Of a stretch of 64,000 nucleotides of DNA, positions 9,013 through 18,846 are shown one piece after another. Position 1 is the stretch's first letter. Each line of letters begins with the position of its first letter. The position numbers were made by a program, and so were the translations under genes. This DNA is from an uncultured SAR86 cluster bacterium (GTDB lineage Bacteria; Pseudomonadota; Gammaproteobacteria; Magnimaribacterales; D2472), in assembly GCA_902627055.1 (NCBI GenBank), contig CACOHS010000001.1, forward strand, positions 186,001 to 250,000. Direction: 5' to 3'. Below the pieces are notes generated by a model. That model searched no databases. It worked only from the letters and a program-made list of their open reading frames with translations, and had not been told where the DNA came from.

Positions 9013-10293
9013 TTGAATAAAATAAATAAGCAATCTAAGACAAAAACCCCAAAGGTCTTAAGGGAAAGTAAATTTAGCCCTCTTTCAATTGAAATCATAA
9101 AGAAATTAAACAAATCTGGATTTCAAGCCTATCTAGTAGGAGGTTGTGTAAGAGATTTATTAGCAGGAATTAAACCAAAAGACTTTGATGTTTCAACTAA
9201 TGCTACTCCCGAGGAAGTTAGAAAAATTTTTAGATCATCAAGAATAATTGGTAAAAGATTTCGCCTGGTGCATGTGTTTAGTAGAAATGAATTAATTGAG
9301 GTTTCTACATTCAGAGCAAATATCTCTAGAGATGAAAATACCTCTGAGGTTTTAAAGGACTCAGAGGGAAAAATTTTAAGAGATAATGTTTGGGGAACCT
9401 TGGAGGAAGATTGTATAAGAAGAGACTTTTCCATTAATGCGCTTTATTTTGATCCTCTGCAAAATCTTTTATATGATTTTCATAATGGACTCCATCATAT
9501 ACAAAAAAAATTACTTGTCTCCATAGGCGATCCACAGCTAAGGTTTGAAGAAGATCCAGTAAGGAGTTTGCGTGCAATCCGATTTAGCTCAAAATTAAAT
9601 TTTAAAATTTCAAATGATGTTAAAAAGGCAATATACGAAAAGGGGCATTTGCTTGGAAATATCTCAAATGCAAGAATGTTTGACGAGTTTTGTAAAATTT
9701 TTCTTACAAAACATGCAATTGATAACTTTAAAAAACTTAACTCATTCGGGGTAATAAAATATTTAATTAATTCGGAAACATATAACGAACATTCATTTGG
9801 CCTAAAATTGCAGCATGCCGCATTAATAAATACCGACAATAGATTAAAGGCATCAAAGTCTGTCACTCCCGGTTTTCTTATTGCTGCATTGCTCTGGCCA
9901 AGGCTGATAGATGTGTCAAAGGAAAATGGAGGCCTCAACCTAAGAAAATTTTTTCGGAGCATGGATAGAACTATTCGTGAACAACAAGTACTTACTGCTG
10001 TACCTAGAAAATTTCATGGCTACATTAAAGATATTTGGTCACTGCAATTAAAGCTTGAGACTCGTCTGGGTCATCAGCCCTACAAGATTCTTAATCATCC
10101 TCGTTTTAGAGCTGCATATGACTTTCTGCTTTTAAGAGAAGAAGCATCAGAAGATACTCAAGGAATAGGAAATTGGTGGACTCACTTTCAAAAGGTTAAT
10201 CGACCAGCAAAAATTGAATTACTCAAGAAATTGAGGGAATCAAGAAACGGCCCGGTTGAGAAAAAGTTTGGTTTCTTGAAAGAGTTAAGCTAA
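9013..10293 (+). CDS. pcnB: poly(A) polymerase I
   Basis: 426 residues. Adds poly(A) to RNA 3' ends, marking them for decay. The class II nucleotidyltransferase core is clear: GGCVRDLLAG with the metal-binding aspartates in KPKDFDVST (residues 43-62), then RRDFSINAL and the RNA-binding segment RFEEDPVRSLRAIRFSSKL. The positively charged N-terminus and about 426-residue length fit PcnB rather than a CCA-adding enzyme. The start is TTG at 9013; E. coli pcnB also uses a non-AUG start. It follows dksA by 32 bases. The usual downstream folK is absent and a deoxynucleoside kinase takes its place. Confidence 0.93.
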   Translation: MNKINKQSKTKTPKVLRESKFSPLSIEIIKKLNKSGFQAYLVGGCVRDLLAGIKPKDFDVSTNATPEEVRKIFRSSRIIGKRFRLVHVFSRNELIEVSTFRANISRDENTSEVLKDSEGKILRDNVWGTLEEDCIRRDFSINALYFDPLQNLLYDFHNGLHHIQKKLLVSIGDPQLRFEEDPVRSLRAIRFSSKLNFKISNDVKKAIYEKGHLLGNISNARMFDEFCKIFLTKHAIDNFKKLNSFGVIKYLINSETYNEHSFGLKLQHAALINTDNRLKASKSVTPGFLIAALLWPRLIDVSKENGGLNLRKFFRSMDRTIREQQVLTAVPRKFHGYIKDIWSLQLKLETRLGHQPYKILNHPRFRAAYDFLLLREEASEDTQGIGNWWTHFQKVNRPAKIELLKKLRESRNGPVEKKFGFLKELS

Positions 10294-10319
10294 TCTTTAC
10301 TTAAGAAAATTAAAACCTT

Positions 10320-10985
10320 ATGGAACCAGCTTTACAGGAAGCACTGCTTCCAAAATACATCGCAATTGAGGGGCCAATTGGTGTTGGGAAGACTACACTT
10401 GCCCACAAAATTGCAGAGACTTTTAATTATGATGTATTTTTAGAACAACCTGCAGAAAATCCTTTTCTAAAAAGCTTTTACAGAAATCCAAAGCAATCTG
10501 CTCTTGCAACTCAATTATTTTTTTTATTTCAACGTATGCAGCAAATTGAGGATTTAAAGCAAAGATCATTATTTGAACCTGTGCGTGTTGCTGATTTTTT
10601 AATTCAAAAAGATAGATTATTTGCAGAGGTTACACTTTCTGAAGAGGAAATGAATCTTTATGACAAAGTCTATGAACATTTGACGATAGATGCACCGTCA
10701 CCGGATTTAGTAATTTATCTTCAAGCTCCTGTAGAAGTTTTGTTAGAGAGAATTAATAAACGCGGCAATCCAGACGAAAAATTCCTTACGGTTGATTATT
10801 TGGAAAGATTAAATGATGCTTATTCAAAATTCTTTCTATACTTTGAAAATGCTCCCCTGTTAATTATAAATGCGTCAGAAATTGATCTTGAGGATGGTGG
10901 CTCAGACTACGATATGCTAATTAATAAAATTATGTCGGATCCTAGAGGTAAAAATTTTATTAATCCTCAACCATCTATATTTTAA
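10320..10985 (+). CDS. deoxynucleoside kinase
   Basis: 221 residues. P-loop GPIGVGKTT at residues 18-26 preceded by KYIAIEG, then a substrate-site segment EQPAENPFL and the LID-type arginine stretch LLERINKRG, all typical of the dCK/dGK family. It phosphorylates a deoxynucleoside (purine in most bacterial homologues) for salvage into dNTPs. In many gammaproteobacteria such a kinase follows folK in the pcnB-folK cluster; here it directly follows pcnB by 26 bases. Substrate preference cannot be read from sequence. Confidence 0.88.
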   Translation: MEPALQEALLPKYIAIEGPIGVGKTTLAHKIAETFNYDVFLEQPAENPFLKSFYRNPKQSALATQLFFLFQRMQQIEDLKQRSLFEPVRVADFLIQKDRLFAEVTLSEEEMNLYDKVYEHLTIDAPSPDLVIYLQAPVEVLLERINKRGNPDEKFLTVDYLERLNDAYSKFFLYFENAPLLIINASEIDLEDGGSDYDMLINKIMSDPRGKNFINPQPSIF

Positions 10986-11000
10986 AAGCTAGGCATTCTT

Positions 11001-12941
11001 GTGGCTCAAAAGAAATATCTACCTCCTAAAAATCTTGTAAATCCTTTCATAAAAGATCTTGAGGAATATAACGTAATGTATCAAGAATCCATTGAAAATC
11101 CCCAAGCATTCTTTCACAACCAGGCTTTAGATAACTTAGATTGGATAGAGCCTTTTAAGAGCGTCCATAATGAGAAGTTTATTGATTCAAAGTGGTTCGA
11201 AGATGGCAAGATAAACGTTGCTCATAATTGTATTGATAGACATTTAGAGGTTCATGCAAATAAAACTGCACTGATTTGGGAGGGTGATGATCCTAATGAA
11301 TCACAAGAAATTAGTTATCAAGAGTTACATGAAAATGTATCGAAATTTGGGAATATTTTAAAAAATTTAGGGGCTTCAAAAGGATCAAGAATTTGCATAT
11401 ATATGCCAATGATTCCAGAGGCTGCCTATGCGATGCTCGCTTGTGCAAGGATTGGTGCAATCCACTCTGTTGTATTTGGTGGTTTTTCCCCAGAATCATT
11501 GAAGGACAGAATTCTAGATGCAGATTGCAGAATAGTTGTCACCTCAGATGAAGCCATAAGAGGTGGAAAAAAAATACCTCTCAAGATGAACGTTGATACT
11601 GCGTTATTAGATTGCCCAGATGTTACGAATTGTCTAGTTATAAAGCGAACAAAAGGTGATGTCGGTTGGGTTGAAGGCAGAGACAAAGATTATGATGAAA
11701 TGTTTGCTGAAGCATCAAATGAGTGTCCTTGTGAACCTATGTCTTCTGAAGATCCTTTGTTTATATTGTATACCTCCGGCTCAACAGGAAAACCAAAAGG
11801 TGTCATGCACACAACTGGAGGATACTTGCTAGGAGCACATTTAAGTTTTAAATATCTTTTTGGATACAAAGGAGATGATAAATATTGGTGTACTGCAGAT
11901 GTAGGATGGATTACTGGTCATACATATATTATCTATGGACCTTTATCTAATGGCGCCATGAGTTTAATGTTCGAGGGGATTCCAACATATCCTAGTCCCT
12001 CAAGACTTTGGGAGATTTGCGATAAACATCAAATATCTATTTTTTATACAGCTCCAACAGCTCTAAGAGCATTAATGGCTCAAGGAGATGACCATGTGTT
12101 AAAAACAAATAGAGAAAGCTTACGTATTCTAGGAACTGTTGGTGAGCCAATCAATCCAGAGGCATGGGAGTGGTATTTTAAAGTGGTTGGCAATGAAGAT
12201 TGTCATATCATTGACACCTGGTGGCAGACAGAAACTGGCTCAGTACTAATTTCTCCAATAGCAGGCATTACTCCAGTCAAACCAGGATCAGCAACTTTAC
12301 CATTCTTTGGAGTTAGGCCTGAGCTTGTCGATGAAAATGGAAATATTTTAGAAGGAGCTCAATCAGGAAATCTTATTATTACTCAATCATGGCCCAGCCA
12401 AATAAGAAGTGTGTATGGAGATCATCAAAGAATGATTGATACATATTTTTCTACTTATGATGGGGCCTATTTCACAGGTGATGGCGCAAGAAGAGATGAG
12501 GATGGATATTTTTGGATTACTGGTCGAGTTGATGATGTATTAAATGTCTCTGGACACAGGTTAGGAACAGCAGAAATAGAGAGCGCTTTAGTTTTGCATG
12601 AAAAAGTTGCTGAAGCAGCAATAGTTGGCTTTGAGCATCCCATAAAGGGTCAGGGAATATATGCGTATGTAACACTCATGGTTGGAGAGGAAGAGAATGA
12701 AAATCTAATAAGTGAGTTGCAAAACTTTGTTGCTAAAGAAATTAGTCCAATTGCGAAGCCTGATCTTATTCAATGGGCACCAGGGCTTCCAAAAACAAGA
12801 TCAGGAAAAATTATGAGAAGAATTTTACGCAAAGTTGCTACCGGAGACTTTAATAATCTTGGTGATACATCCACCCTAGCTGATCCTAGTGTGGTAGAAG
12901 ACTTAATTAAAAATAAGCGCGATTTAAAAATAACTAACTAA
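11001..12941 (+). CDS. acs: acetyl-CoA synthetase
   Basis: 646 residues, typical Acs length. Converts acetate, ATP and CoA to acetyl-CoA through acetyl-AMP. Motifs seen: the AMP-binding P-loop [18 protein letters not shown] near residue 255, the acetate-pocket TWWQTETGS, the [14 protein letters not shown] and [20 protein letters not shown] hinge region, and the C-terminal [11 protein letters not shown] holding the catalytic, acetylation-regulated lysine. It starts with GTG at 11001. Its stop overlaps the convergent small membrane gene by 8 bases. It probably scavenges acetate in a carbon-poor habitat. Confidence 0.97.
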   Translation: MAQKKYLPPKNLVNPFIKDLEEYNVMYQESIENPQAFFHNQALDNLDWIEPFKSVHNEKFIDSKWFEDGKINVAHNCIDRHLEVHANKTALIWEGDDPNESQEISYQELHENVSKFGNILKNLGASKGSRICIYMPMIPEAAYAMLACARIGAIHSVVFGGFSPESLKDRILDADCRIVVTSDEAIRGGKKIPLKMNVDTALLDCPDVTNCLVIKRTKGDVGWVEGRDKDYDEMFAEASNECPCEPMSSEDPLFILYTSGSTGKPKGVMHTTGGYLLGAHLSFKYLFGYKGDDKYWCTADVGWITGHTYIIYGPLSNGAMSLMFEGIPTYPSPSRLWEICDKHQISIFYTAPTALRALMAQGDDHVLKTNRESLRILGTVGEPINPEAWEWYFKVVGNEDCHIIDTWWQTETGSVLISPIAGITPVKPGSATLPFFGVRPELVDENGNILEGAQSGNLIITQSWPSQIRSVYGDHQRMIDTYFSTYDGAYFTGDGARRDEDGYFWITGRVDDVLNVSGHRLGTAEIESALVLHEKVAEAAIVGFEHPIKGQGIYAYVTLMVGEEENENLISELQNFVAKEISPIAKPDLIQWAPGLPKTRSGKIMRRILRKVATGDFNNLGDTSTLADPSVVEDLIKNKRDLKITN

Positions 12942-13290
12942 CTAATAAACAAATTAAGCCAATCACCGAAGATATTATTACTAAGTAGTTATAAAGAGTG
13001 GTTTCATCCATCAATTGCATCTCATCTTTTGATTGGTAAAAAAAGTCAGGCATAAACAAAAGAGTCATTGAGTTAAGTGCGTGCATAAAAAATATAATAA
13101 AAATAAACCAATGAGCTGTTTCAATGATTGACGCAAAACTAATGAGTAAAAAAGGGACATCAAAAATTAACAGAAAGTTTTTATTATTTTGATTATAAAT
13201 AAATCCTAAGATGTTAAATTTCTCTTTTATTAAAAATAGAATGATCAAAGCAGAAATTAAATATAAACAACCTAAGATAAAAGCAAACAT
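12934..13290 (-). CDS. small four-helix membrane protein of unknown function
   Basis: 118 residues. I do not recognise a family. Four hydrophobic stretches (about 2-22, 40-60, 62-85 and 98-117) with short polar loops predict an inner-membrane protein; the loop between the third and fourth is acidic ([14 protein letters not shown]). It starts 1 base after the stop of the MBL-fold hydrolase gene on the same strand, so it is probably the last gene of a Nudix-MBL-membrane protein operon. No enzyme motif is visible. Confidence 0.65.
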   Translation of the reverse strand: MFAFILGCLYLISALIILFLIKEKFNILGFIYNQNNKNFLLIFDVPFLLISFASIIETAHWFIFIIFFMHALNSMTLLFMPDFFYQSKDEMQLMDETTLYNYLVIISSVIGLICLLVS

Positions 13291-13291
13291 G

Positions 13292-14110
13292 TTATTGAAT
13301 TAGAGACCAAGTTTTTTGGCCTTTATCTAAATCAATCACTTTATCTTCAAGAAGTTTATATAAGTGAGCTTCAAGACTCCAAACTGCAATAGGATGAAGT
13401 TTAGGGTCAACATCATCATAGACGCTTGTTACTAACTCCTCTGATGTAACAGATGAAAAAGTCTTTAACTTAGAGATAACTTTTTTTTCTCTTTGAAGCC
13501 TATGATCTATGATCCAGTCAACCACGGCCATTGGATCCATTAGGGAATCTCCGTGACCAGGCCAAATTTTATCAAAATTATATTTTCTTAATAATTCTAA
13601 GGATTTTAAATAATCTTTCATAGATCCATCGGGATGAGCAATGACAACGGTAGAGCCATTCATAATATGATCTCCTGTTAGCATGACTCTTTCTTCTTTA
13701 ATTAAAAAGCATAGATGATTAGAAGCATGGCCTGGAGTATGTATGGCCTCTATGACGCACTCTTGAGTTTCAATTAAGTCTCCATGCCCTAGAACACGAT
13801 CAGGCTTAAATGTTTTGTCTTGCAGTGAATCATCTTTTTCAACCAATCTACCCATTAAAGGAACATTTAAAATTTCTCCAATTACTTTAGCCGCAGGTGA
13901 ATGATCGCGATGAGTATGTGTAACTAGGATACGTTTGATTTTACCTTCGCCAAACTTTATTAATTTTTCAATGTGTTCATCAATTACTGGGCCTGGATCT
14001 ACTAGAGTTATATCCTCTAAACCAATAAGATAACTGTTTGTTCCAGAGCCGGTAAATACACTCCCATTTGGGGCTGTAACTCGCTGAATGAATTCTTTAG
14101 ACATCATCAT
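13292..14110 (-). CDS. metallo-beta-lactamase-fold hydrolase, LACTB2-like
   Basis: 272 residues. The metal-binding motif HTHRDHSPA (H-x-H-x-D-H) is at about residue 65, with further ligands in HTPGHASNHL and in the GDHIMNG segment, and a C-terminal winged-helix-like part. The order and spacing match the LACTB2 subgroup, of which the human member is an endoribonuclease; substrates of bacterial members are uncertain. The start overlaps the upstream Nudix gene by 14 bases, so the two are coupled. It begins with a run of Met codons; the first is used here. Confidence 0.85.
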   Translation of the reverse strand: MMMSKEFIQRVTAPNGSVFTGSGTNSYLIGLEDITLVDPGPVIDEHIEKLIKFGEGKIKRILVTHTHRDHSPAAKVIGEILNVPLMGRLVEKDDSLQDKTFKPDRVLGHGDLIETQECVIEAIHTPGHASNHLCFLIKEERVMLTGDHIMNGSTVVIAHPDGSMKDYLKSLELLRKYNFDKIWPGHGDSLMDPMAVVDWIIDHRLQREKKVISKLKTFSSVTSEELVTSVYDDVDPKLHPIAVWSLEAHLYKLLEDKVIDLDKGQKTWSLIQ

Positions 14111-14876
14111 ATCCTTTTTCCCCTGGAAGAAAACCGACCCATTTGCCGTCTTGTTTTATAAATTTTGGGAGTATTGGTTGAATTGCGTTATTGCCTAAAC
14201 TCTCATAATGATTGAAGGCTTCATCACTGGTGGAAAATTCAGCCAACTGTTCAATATTACTTATCGTTGGAAGAATCATATTCATCTTCCCATCTTTTAA
14301 TTTTACCAAGGCATCTTTAGGTTTGATCCAAAAGCTCTCAGTTAACTCAAAACCATCATGACAGGCAAGTTGTCTTGCATTTACCTTGGCAAGAAAAAAT
14401 CTTGTGTCAAATCTTTTTGGCTCAACTGTAGGAGTAATCCAATGCGCGCATGGAACAATGTTTTTAGTCCTTAATCTTAATGACTCAGATACACATATAT
14501 CTTTAAAAGAAATTTCCTTGTCGTTTAATTGTTTTCTTAAACTGCTCAATTTATCGTTGTCTTGAATTAATGAGTCGTCTGGGTTTGTAAGTAATACTCC
14601 TGCCTCTTCAAAACACTCTCTGATGCAGGCAATCCAATAAGAAAGGCCATCATTTTGAATACCAAGTCTTGCTGAAGCCTCCTCATCATCCATACCTTCG
14701 CAGTATGAATATAGGCCTCTTTCGGCGTCCTCAGGATCTAATTTGCCTCCAGGGAACACATACAAACTCCCAAATGAAGATCTACTACTTCTCTTGACCA
14801 TAAATATTTCAAAACCACTTTCATCTGCTTCACGCATTAAAATAACTGTTGCTGCTGGTTTAATGAGTGTGGTCAT
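14097..14876 (-). CDS. Nudix hydrolase with split Nudix box (NUDT19-like)
   Basis: 259 residues. The Nudix motif is recognisable but interrupted: the glycines FPGGKLDPED near residue 43 are separated by about 35 residues from RECFEEAGVLL (normally about 8 residues apart), with the acid-rich insert SYCEGMDDEEASARLG between. This long insertion is a feature of the NUDT19/RP2p branch, whose characterised members hydrolyse CoA or acyl-CoA diphosphate bonds. Metal-binding R-E-x-x-E-E is intact. It overlaps the MBL gene downstream and is divergent from the alpha/beta hydrolase gene. Confidence 0.82.
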   Translation of the reverse strand: MTTLIKPAATVILMREADESGFEIFMVKRSSRSSFGSLYVFPGGKLDPEDAERGLYSYCEGMDDEEASARLGIQNDGLSYWIACIRECFEEAGVLLTNPDDSLIQDNDKLSSLRKQLNDKEISFKDICVSESLRLRTKNIVPCAHWITPTVEPKRFDTRFFLAKVNARQLACHDGFELTESFWIKPKDALVKLKDGKMNMILPTISNIEQLAEFSTSDEAFNHYESLGNNAIQPILPKFIKQDGKWVGFLPGEKGYDDV

Positions 14877-14924
14877 TATTTTTTCAATAGTATGGTGATT
14901 TATTATCCTTTAGAATACGCCTTA

Positions 14925-15827
14925 ATGGAAATCACAGATTCACTTGCAGCAGATATTAAAAATGCTCCTAAATGGTTCCATGAAGCTATATCGAATAAAC
15001 CAAAAATTAAAAGTCTTTCGCACCAACTTGGAAACATAACTTATCAGGAATGGGATAGAAAAAAGAGAGATATAATAGTTCTCATTCATGGAACTGGCGC
15101 CCATAAAAAATGGTGGGATCCAATAGCGCCATTAATTTCTGAGAAATATTCTATTATTGCTCCAGATCTTCCAGGAATGGGAGAGTCCGATCATAGAAAA
15201 GAATATAATTTTAAGGAATTTAGCGAGGCATTAATTGCAATCTTGCATCAAGAAAATGTGGCAAATGCTCAAAAAATCTATTTAATTGGTCATTCACTTG
15301 GCGGACATGTTGCTGGCTATATGGCTAGTGAATTTCCTGATTTATTTGACGGCATCGTGATGATTGATTCTCCAATCCGTCCTCCAACATACGACTATGA
15401 CAAACATAAGAGCACAGGCCCGTTGAGAAAAATTAAACTTTATCCAGATAAAATGTCGATTATTGAAAGGTTTAGACTTATGCCACCACAAGACTGTGAA
15501 AATGATTGGTATCTAAGATATATTGCGGAGTACTCTATTCTTAATATTGATAAGGGCTGGAGATGGCGATTCGATGATAAGATGTTTGCAACCCTTCAAC
15601 GTCTTCACAACTATGAATTTAAATTTCAATGCCCTGCACTTTTCATTGCAGGTGGCAAAAGCTTATTATTAGAATCAAAAATTATGAAATATATAAGAGA
15701 AGCTTTCAAAGAATCTATGACGGTAGAGGTGATTGAAGATGCGGCTCATCATGTCCCGCTTGATTCTCCCCTTGAACTTGTAAATCTTCTAAATAATTAT
15801 TTAGACAAATGGGAAAATAAAATATGA
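14925..15827 (+). CDS. alpha/beta-fold hydrolase
   Basis: 300 residues from the ATG at 14925. An ATG at 14892 would add 11 hydrophobic residues but lies only 15 bases from the divergent Nudix start, so I prefer the later one; neither has a clear Shine-Dalgarno. The core is plain: oxyanion HGTGAHKKWWD, PDLPGMGESD, nucleophile elbow GHSLGGH (Ser), and a C-terminal DAAHHVP supplying the catalytic His. Overall layout resembles BchO/MhpC-type hydrolases, but the substrate is unknown. The last 4 bases overlap the next gene (ATGA), which encodes a paraoxonase-like exported protein; the two may act in one degradation route. Confidence 0.85.
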   Translation: MEITDSLAADIKNAPKWFHEAISNKPKIKSLSHQLGNITYQEWDRKKRDIIVLIHGTGAHKKWWDPIAPLISEKYSIIAPDLPGMGESDHRKEYNFKEFSEALIAILHQENVANAQKIYLIGHSLGGHVAGYMASEFPDLFDGIVMIDSPIRPPTYDYDKHKSTGPLRKIKLYPDKMSIIERFRLMPPQDCENDWYLRYIAEYSILNIDKGWRWRFDDKMFATLQRLHNYEFKFQCPALFIAGGKSLLLESKIMKYIREAFKESMTVEVIEDAAHHVPLDSPLELVNLLNNYLDKWENKI

Positions 15828-16906
15828 AAAAAACATTGATAACTACCTCGGGACTTTTAGTTATATGTTTCATGATATTTTTATGGCTCGGAAACAAAGA
15901 TCCAATGCAGCCTCTTGAAGGTTGTGAAAATAATGCTGAATTGAGCGTTTACTGTGATTTTATGAATCCTGAAGATTTAGCTCTTACCCCAGATGAAAAA
16001 TTTTTGATTGTTGCTGAATTTGGTGGAATGGCTCCATTAGTTGAAATGACGCCAGGTAAATTAAGTTTTTTTAATCTCAAAGAAAAAACTAAAATCAATG
16101 CAAATATTTCCTTTGGTAATAACGAATGGGGGTCTAAAGATTGTTCTAGAAGTTCAGATGTTCCCTTTGGCCCTCATGGAATCGATTTAATTCAAAGAGA
16201 TGATGGAAGATTTCAACTGGCAGTGGTCAGTCACCACCCTAAAGAAAGCATAGAGATGTTCGAATTGAAAGAAAAAAATGGCTGGATGCTTGAATGGAAG
16301 GGCTGTATCGATGTTGATGGTCTATATTATTTTAATGATGTATCTCTAGATACCGCTGGAAATTTCTATGCTACTCATATGTTTGACTCTGATTTTTCGT
16401 TAATACGAGGTTTATGGAATGTGTTTGCCAAATCAGATACTGGCTTTGTTGTGAAGTGGAATACTGATGATTCTTTTGAGAACCTTGCTTTTACTGCAGG
16501 CTCTTTCCCGAATGGGATTGCATTGGACCAAAAAAATAGCAATCTCATAGTAAATTACAACTTAGGAGATAAGAGCATATTATTTAATCTTGCTACCGAA
16601 GAACCCTTAGGAGTGTTTGAGTACAATTCTCCTGACAATGTAATCATTAAAGACGGCTATGCATGGGTCGCTAATCATGATCATACGGTTGCTGAGTCTT
16701 TAGGATGCGGTGAAATGACTACATGTCCTCTACCTTTTTCAATTAATAAGTTGTCTTTGTTAGATTTTTCATTGATAAACTCTTATAAATTTGAAAGTAA
16801 AAATATGGGAATTGGAACGGTTGGCTTGCCCCATGATGGATCTTTGTGGATTGGATCATACAAGTCAGACAGATTAGCTGAAGCTAGCCTCTCCATAAGT
16901 GAATAG
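15824..16906 (+). CDS. exported SMP-30/paraoxonase-like beta-propeller protein
   Basis: 360 residues with an N-terminal membrane or signal segment (residues 4-22, basic start, no lipobox). The rest has the repeat pattern of a six-bladed propeller of the SMP-30/paraoxonase superfamily. Segments matching calcium- and active-site strands of that superfamily are FGPHGIDL, YYFNDVSLD, SFPNGIALD and YNSPDNVI, and the VVSHHP stretch resembles the paraoxonase VNHP strand. Likely a periplasmic lactonase or arylesterase; this is inference. It is translationally coupled to the alpha/beta hydrolase before it and overlaps nnr after it by 8 bases. Confidence 0.65.
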   Translation: MKKTLITTSGLLVICFMIFLWLGNKDPMQPLEGCENNAELSVYCDFMNPEDLALTPDEKFLIVAEFGGMAPLVEMTPGKLSFFNLKEKTKINANISFGNNEWGSKDCSRSSDVPFGPHGIDLIQRDDGRFQLAVVSHHPKESIEMFELKEKNGWMLEWKGCIDVDGLYYFNDVSLDTAGNFYATHMFDSDFSLIRGLWNVFAKSDTGFVVKWNTDDSFENLAFTAGSFPNGIALDQKNSNLIVNYNLGDKSILFNLATEEPLGVFEYNSPDNVIIKDGYAWVANHDHTVAESLGCGEMTTCPLPFSINKLSLLDFSLINSYKFESKNMGIGTVGLPHDGSLWIGSYKSDRLAEASLSISE

Positions 16907-18368
16907 TATTTACACTGCTGAGCAAGTCAAAGCTTTCGAGAAAAGTTCATTCGTTAATAAGGGAGACGATCTGCTTGCAATGATGGAAGCAGCAGATCGC
17001 TCTGTTGATGAATTAGTTAAAACCTATCCAAAATCTGAATTTTTAATTTTATGTGGACCAGGAAATAATGGTGGCGATGGTTATTTCATTGGTATTGGTT
17101 TATCTAAATTAAATAAAGAGGTTAAATTTTTAAATGTGCTAGATAATTCAAAGAAATCTCAGCTGTGTGAGCATGCATTTAAAAAGGCTAAAAATTTAAC
17201 ATTTATCAATTCTAATGAGCTGAAAAATATCTCAATTGATACAGTCATAATAGATGCAATATTTGGTATAGGAGGAAGAATTGAATTAAGCAAACAACTT
17301 GAAGAAATTCTATCTGTTTGCAATAAATTTAAATCAAAAGTTGCCATTGATATCCCAACTGGACTAGATTCTAATACTGGAGAAATCTCGAAAGCATGCT
17401 TTAATGCAGATAAAACAATTACTTTTATTGCATATAAGTTAGGGCAACGAATAAATAAAGGTAAGAATTTTTCAGGCAAACTTATCTTAAAAGATCTGGG
17501 ACTTGGTATGACAAAGAAAGTAACTCCGTTGATTAAAGAATTTTCTTTTAAAGATATAAAAGGAAGTATCCCAAAAAGAAAAAATAACGCTCACAAAGGC
17601 GATCATGGCAAGCTTTTGGTAATTGCAGGCGATGAGGGATTTGGAGGCGCAGGCATTATGTCTGCAGAATCTGGGCTTAAAACTGGCGCAGGATTGGTAA
17701 GACTTCTGACTCGAAAATTACATATTTCAGCAAGTCTAGCTAGGAATCCTGAAATTATGGTTTCTGGTGCTGATAATGCGCAAGACCTTGAAGAAAATTT
17801 AAGTTGGCCAAATGCAATTGTTGCAGGTCCAGGAATGTTTGAAAACTTTTGGTCAGAACAAATACTCTACAAGCTGCTTGTCACGATTGCTGATAAAAAG
17901 ATCCCTACTCTTCTTGATGCTGGAGCTCTAAGGTTAATCACCAATAAAGCTTTCTCTAAAATGAAACTTCATGATCAAATGGTCTTAACCCCCCATCCAG
18001 GTGAGGCTGCTGATATGCTAGAAGTTTCAACGCAAGAAATCCAAAAAGATAGAATAGAATCTGCTAAAAAACTTCAAAAAAAATATAACTGCATAATCGT
18101 TCTTAAAGGACAAGGAACAATTATTTGCAATAAAAAAGAAATGTATCTTTGTGCCTCTGGTGGTCCAGAATTAGCTGTGGCAGGAACTGGGGATATCCTC
18201 TCAGGAGTTATCGGCTCATTAATTGCTCAAGGATTGGCCCCAATAGATGCAGCCATTACAGGTGTTGGTCTACATGCTCAAGCTGGCGAAAATTTTGCTA
18301 CCGATGTTGGCAGAATTGGATTAGCCGCAAGCGAACTAATACCGCAAATAAGAAAATTACTGAATTAG
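16899..18368 (+). CDS. nnr: bifunctional NAD(P)H-hydrate epimerase/dehydratase
   Basis: 489 residues from a GTG inside the end of the previous gene. The N-terminal half is the YjeF epimerase (CGPGNNGGDGYFIG near residue 51, IDIPTGLDSNTG). The C-terminal half is the ADP-dependent dehydratase (HKGDHGKLLVIAGDEGFGGA, LTPHPGEAADML, GGPELAVAGTGDILSG). Together they repair hydrated NADH/NADPH back to the active cofactor. In E. coli this gene (yjeF) is followed by tsaE and amiB; the same order is kept here. Confidence 0.95.
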   Translation: MNSIYTAEQVKAFEKSSFVNKGDDLLAMMEAADRSVDELVKTYPKSEFLILCGPGNNGGDGYFIGIGLSKLNKEVKFLNVLDNSKKSQLCEHAFKKAKNLTFINSNELKNISIDTVIIDAIFGIGGRIELSKQLEEILSVCNKFKSKVAIDIPTGLDSNTGEISKACFNADKTITFIAYKLGQRINKGKNFSGKLILKDLGLGMTKKVTPLIKEFSFKDIKGSIPKRKNNAHKGDHGKLLVIAGDEGFGGAGIMSAESGLKTGAGLVRLLTRKLHISASLARNPEIMVSGADNAQDLEENLSWPNAIVAGPGMFENFWSEQILYKLLVTIADKKIPTLLDAGALRLITNKAFSKMKLHDQMVLTPHPGEAADMLEVSTQEIQKDRIESAKKLQKKYNCIIVLKGQGTIICNKKEMYLCASGGPELAVAGTGDILSGVIGSLIAQGLAPIDAAITGVGLHAQAGENFATDVGRIGLAASELIPQIRKLLN

Positions 18369-18375
18369 ACAGCTG

Positions 18376-18846
18376 ATGCTTAAACTCAATTTGAAGGATG
18401 AATCAAGCACTTTGCTTTTAGGTGCAGCTATTGGCAAAACCATTAATAGCTTAGATCAAAAAGTTTTTGAAATTCATTTAAATGGTAATTTAGGTGCCGG
18501 AAAAACTACCTTGGTAAGAGGAACACTTGAATATTTAGGCTGGAAAGACGTTGTAACAAGTCCCACCTATACTTTATGCGAAGAGTATGAAATAGATAAT
18601 AAATTATTATTGCATGTTGATTTGTACAGGATTGAAAGCCAGGAAGACGTGGAGGTATTAAATCTTGACAGAGAAACATTTAATCAAAAAATTGTTTTTA
18701 TTGAGTGGCCAGAAAATCTTCAGACAGATAGACAAGAGGACGTTATAATCAATTTAGAGCATGACAAGCAGGCAAGATGTGTCTCACTAAAATGCAAGGA
18801 CAATAATATTGAATCTAGTATTAAGACCTATTATGAAAATAACTAG
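18376..18846 (+). CDS. tsaE: tRNA threonylcarbamoyladenosine biosynthesis ATPase TsaE
   Basis: 156 residues. Walker A GNLGAGKTTLVRG is near residue 37, with the TsaE-specific SPTYTLCEEYE and the HVDLYRIES and FIEWPENL (Walker-B-like Trp-Pro-Glu) blocks. TsaE works with TsaB and TsaD to place t6A at position 37 of ANN-decoding tRNAs. It begins 7 bases after nnr and its end overlaps the amidase gene by 14 bases, giving the yjeF-tsaE-amiB cluster known from enterobacteria. Confidence 0.95.
   Translation: MLKLNLKDESSTLLLGAAIGKTINSLDQKVFEIHLNGNLGAGKTTLVRGTLEYLGWKDVVTSPTYTLCEEYEIDNKLLLHVDLYRIESQEDVEVLNLDRETFNQKIVFIEWPENLQTDRQEDVIINLEHDKQARCVSLKCKDNNIESSIKTYYENN

Noticed and set aside
9495-9962. 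155-codon open frame antisense to pcnB
   Set aside because: Overlaps a conserved gene in full on the other strand, with no family signature or ribosome-binding site.
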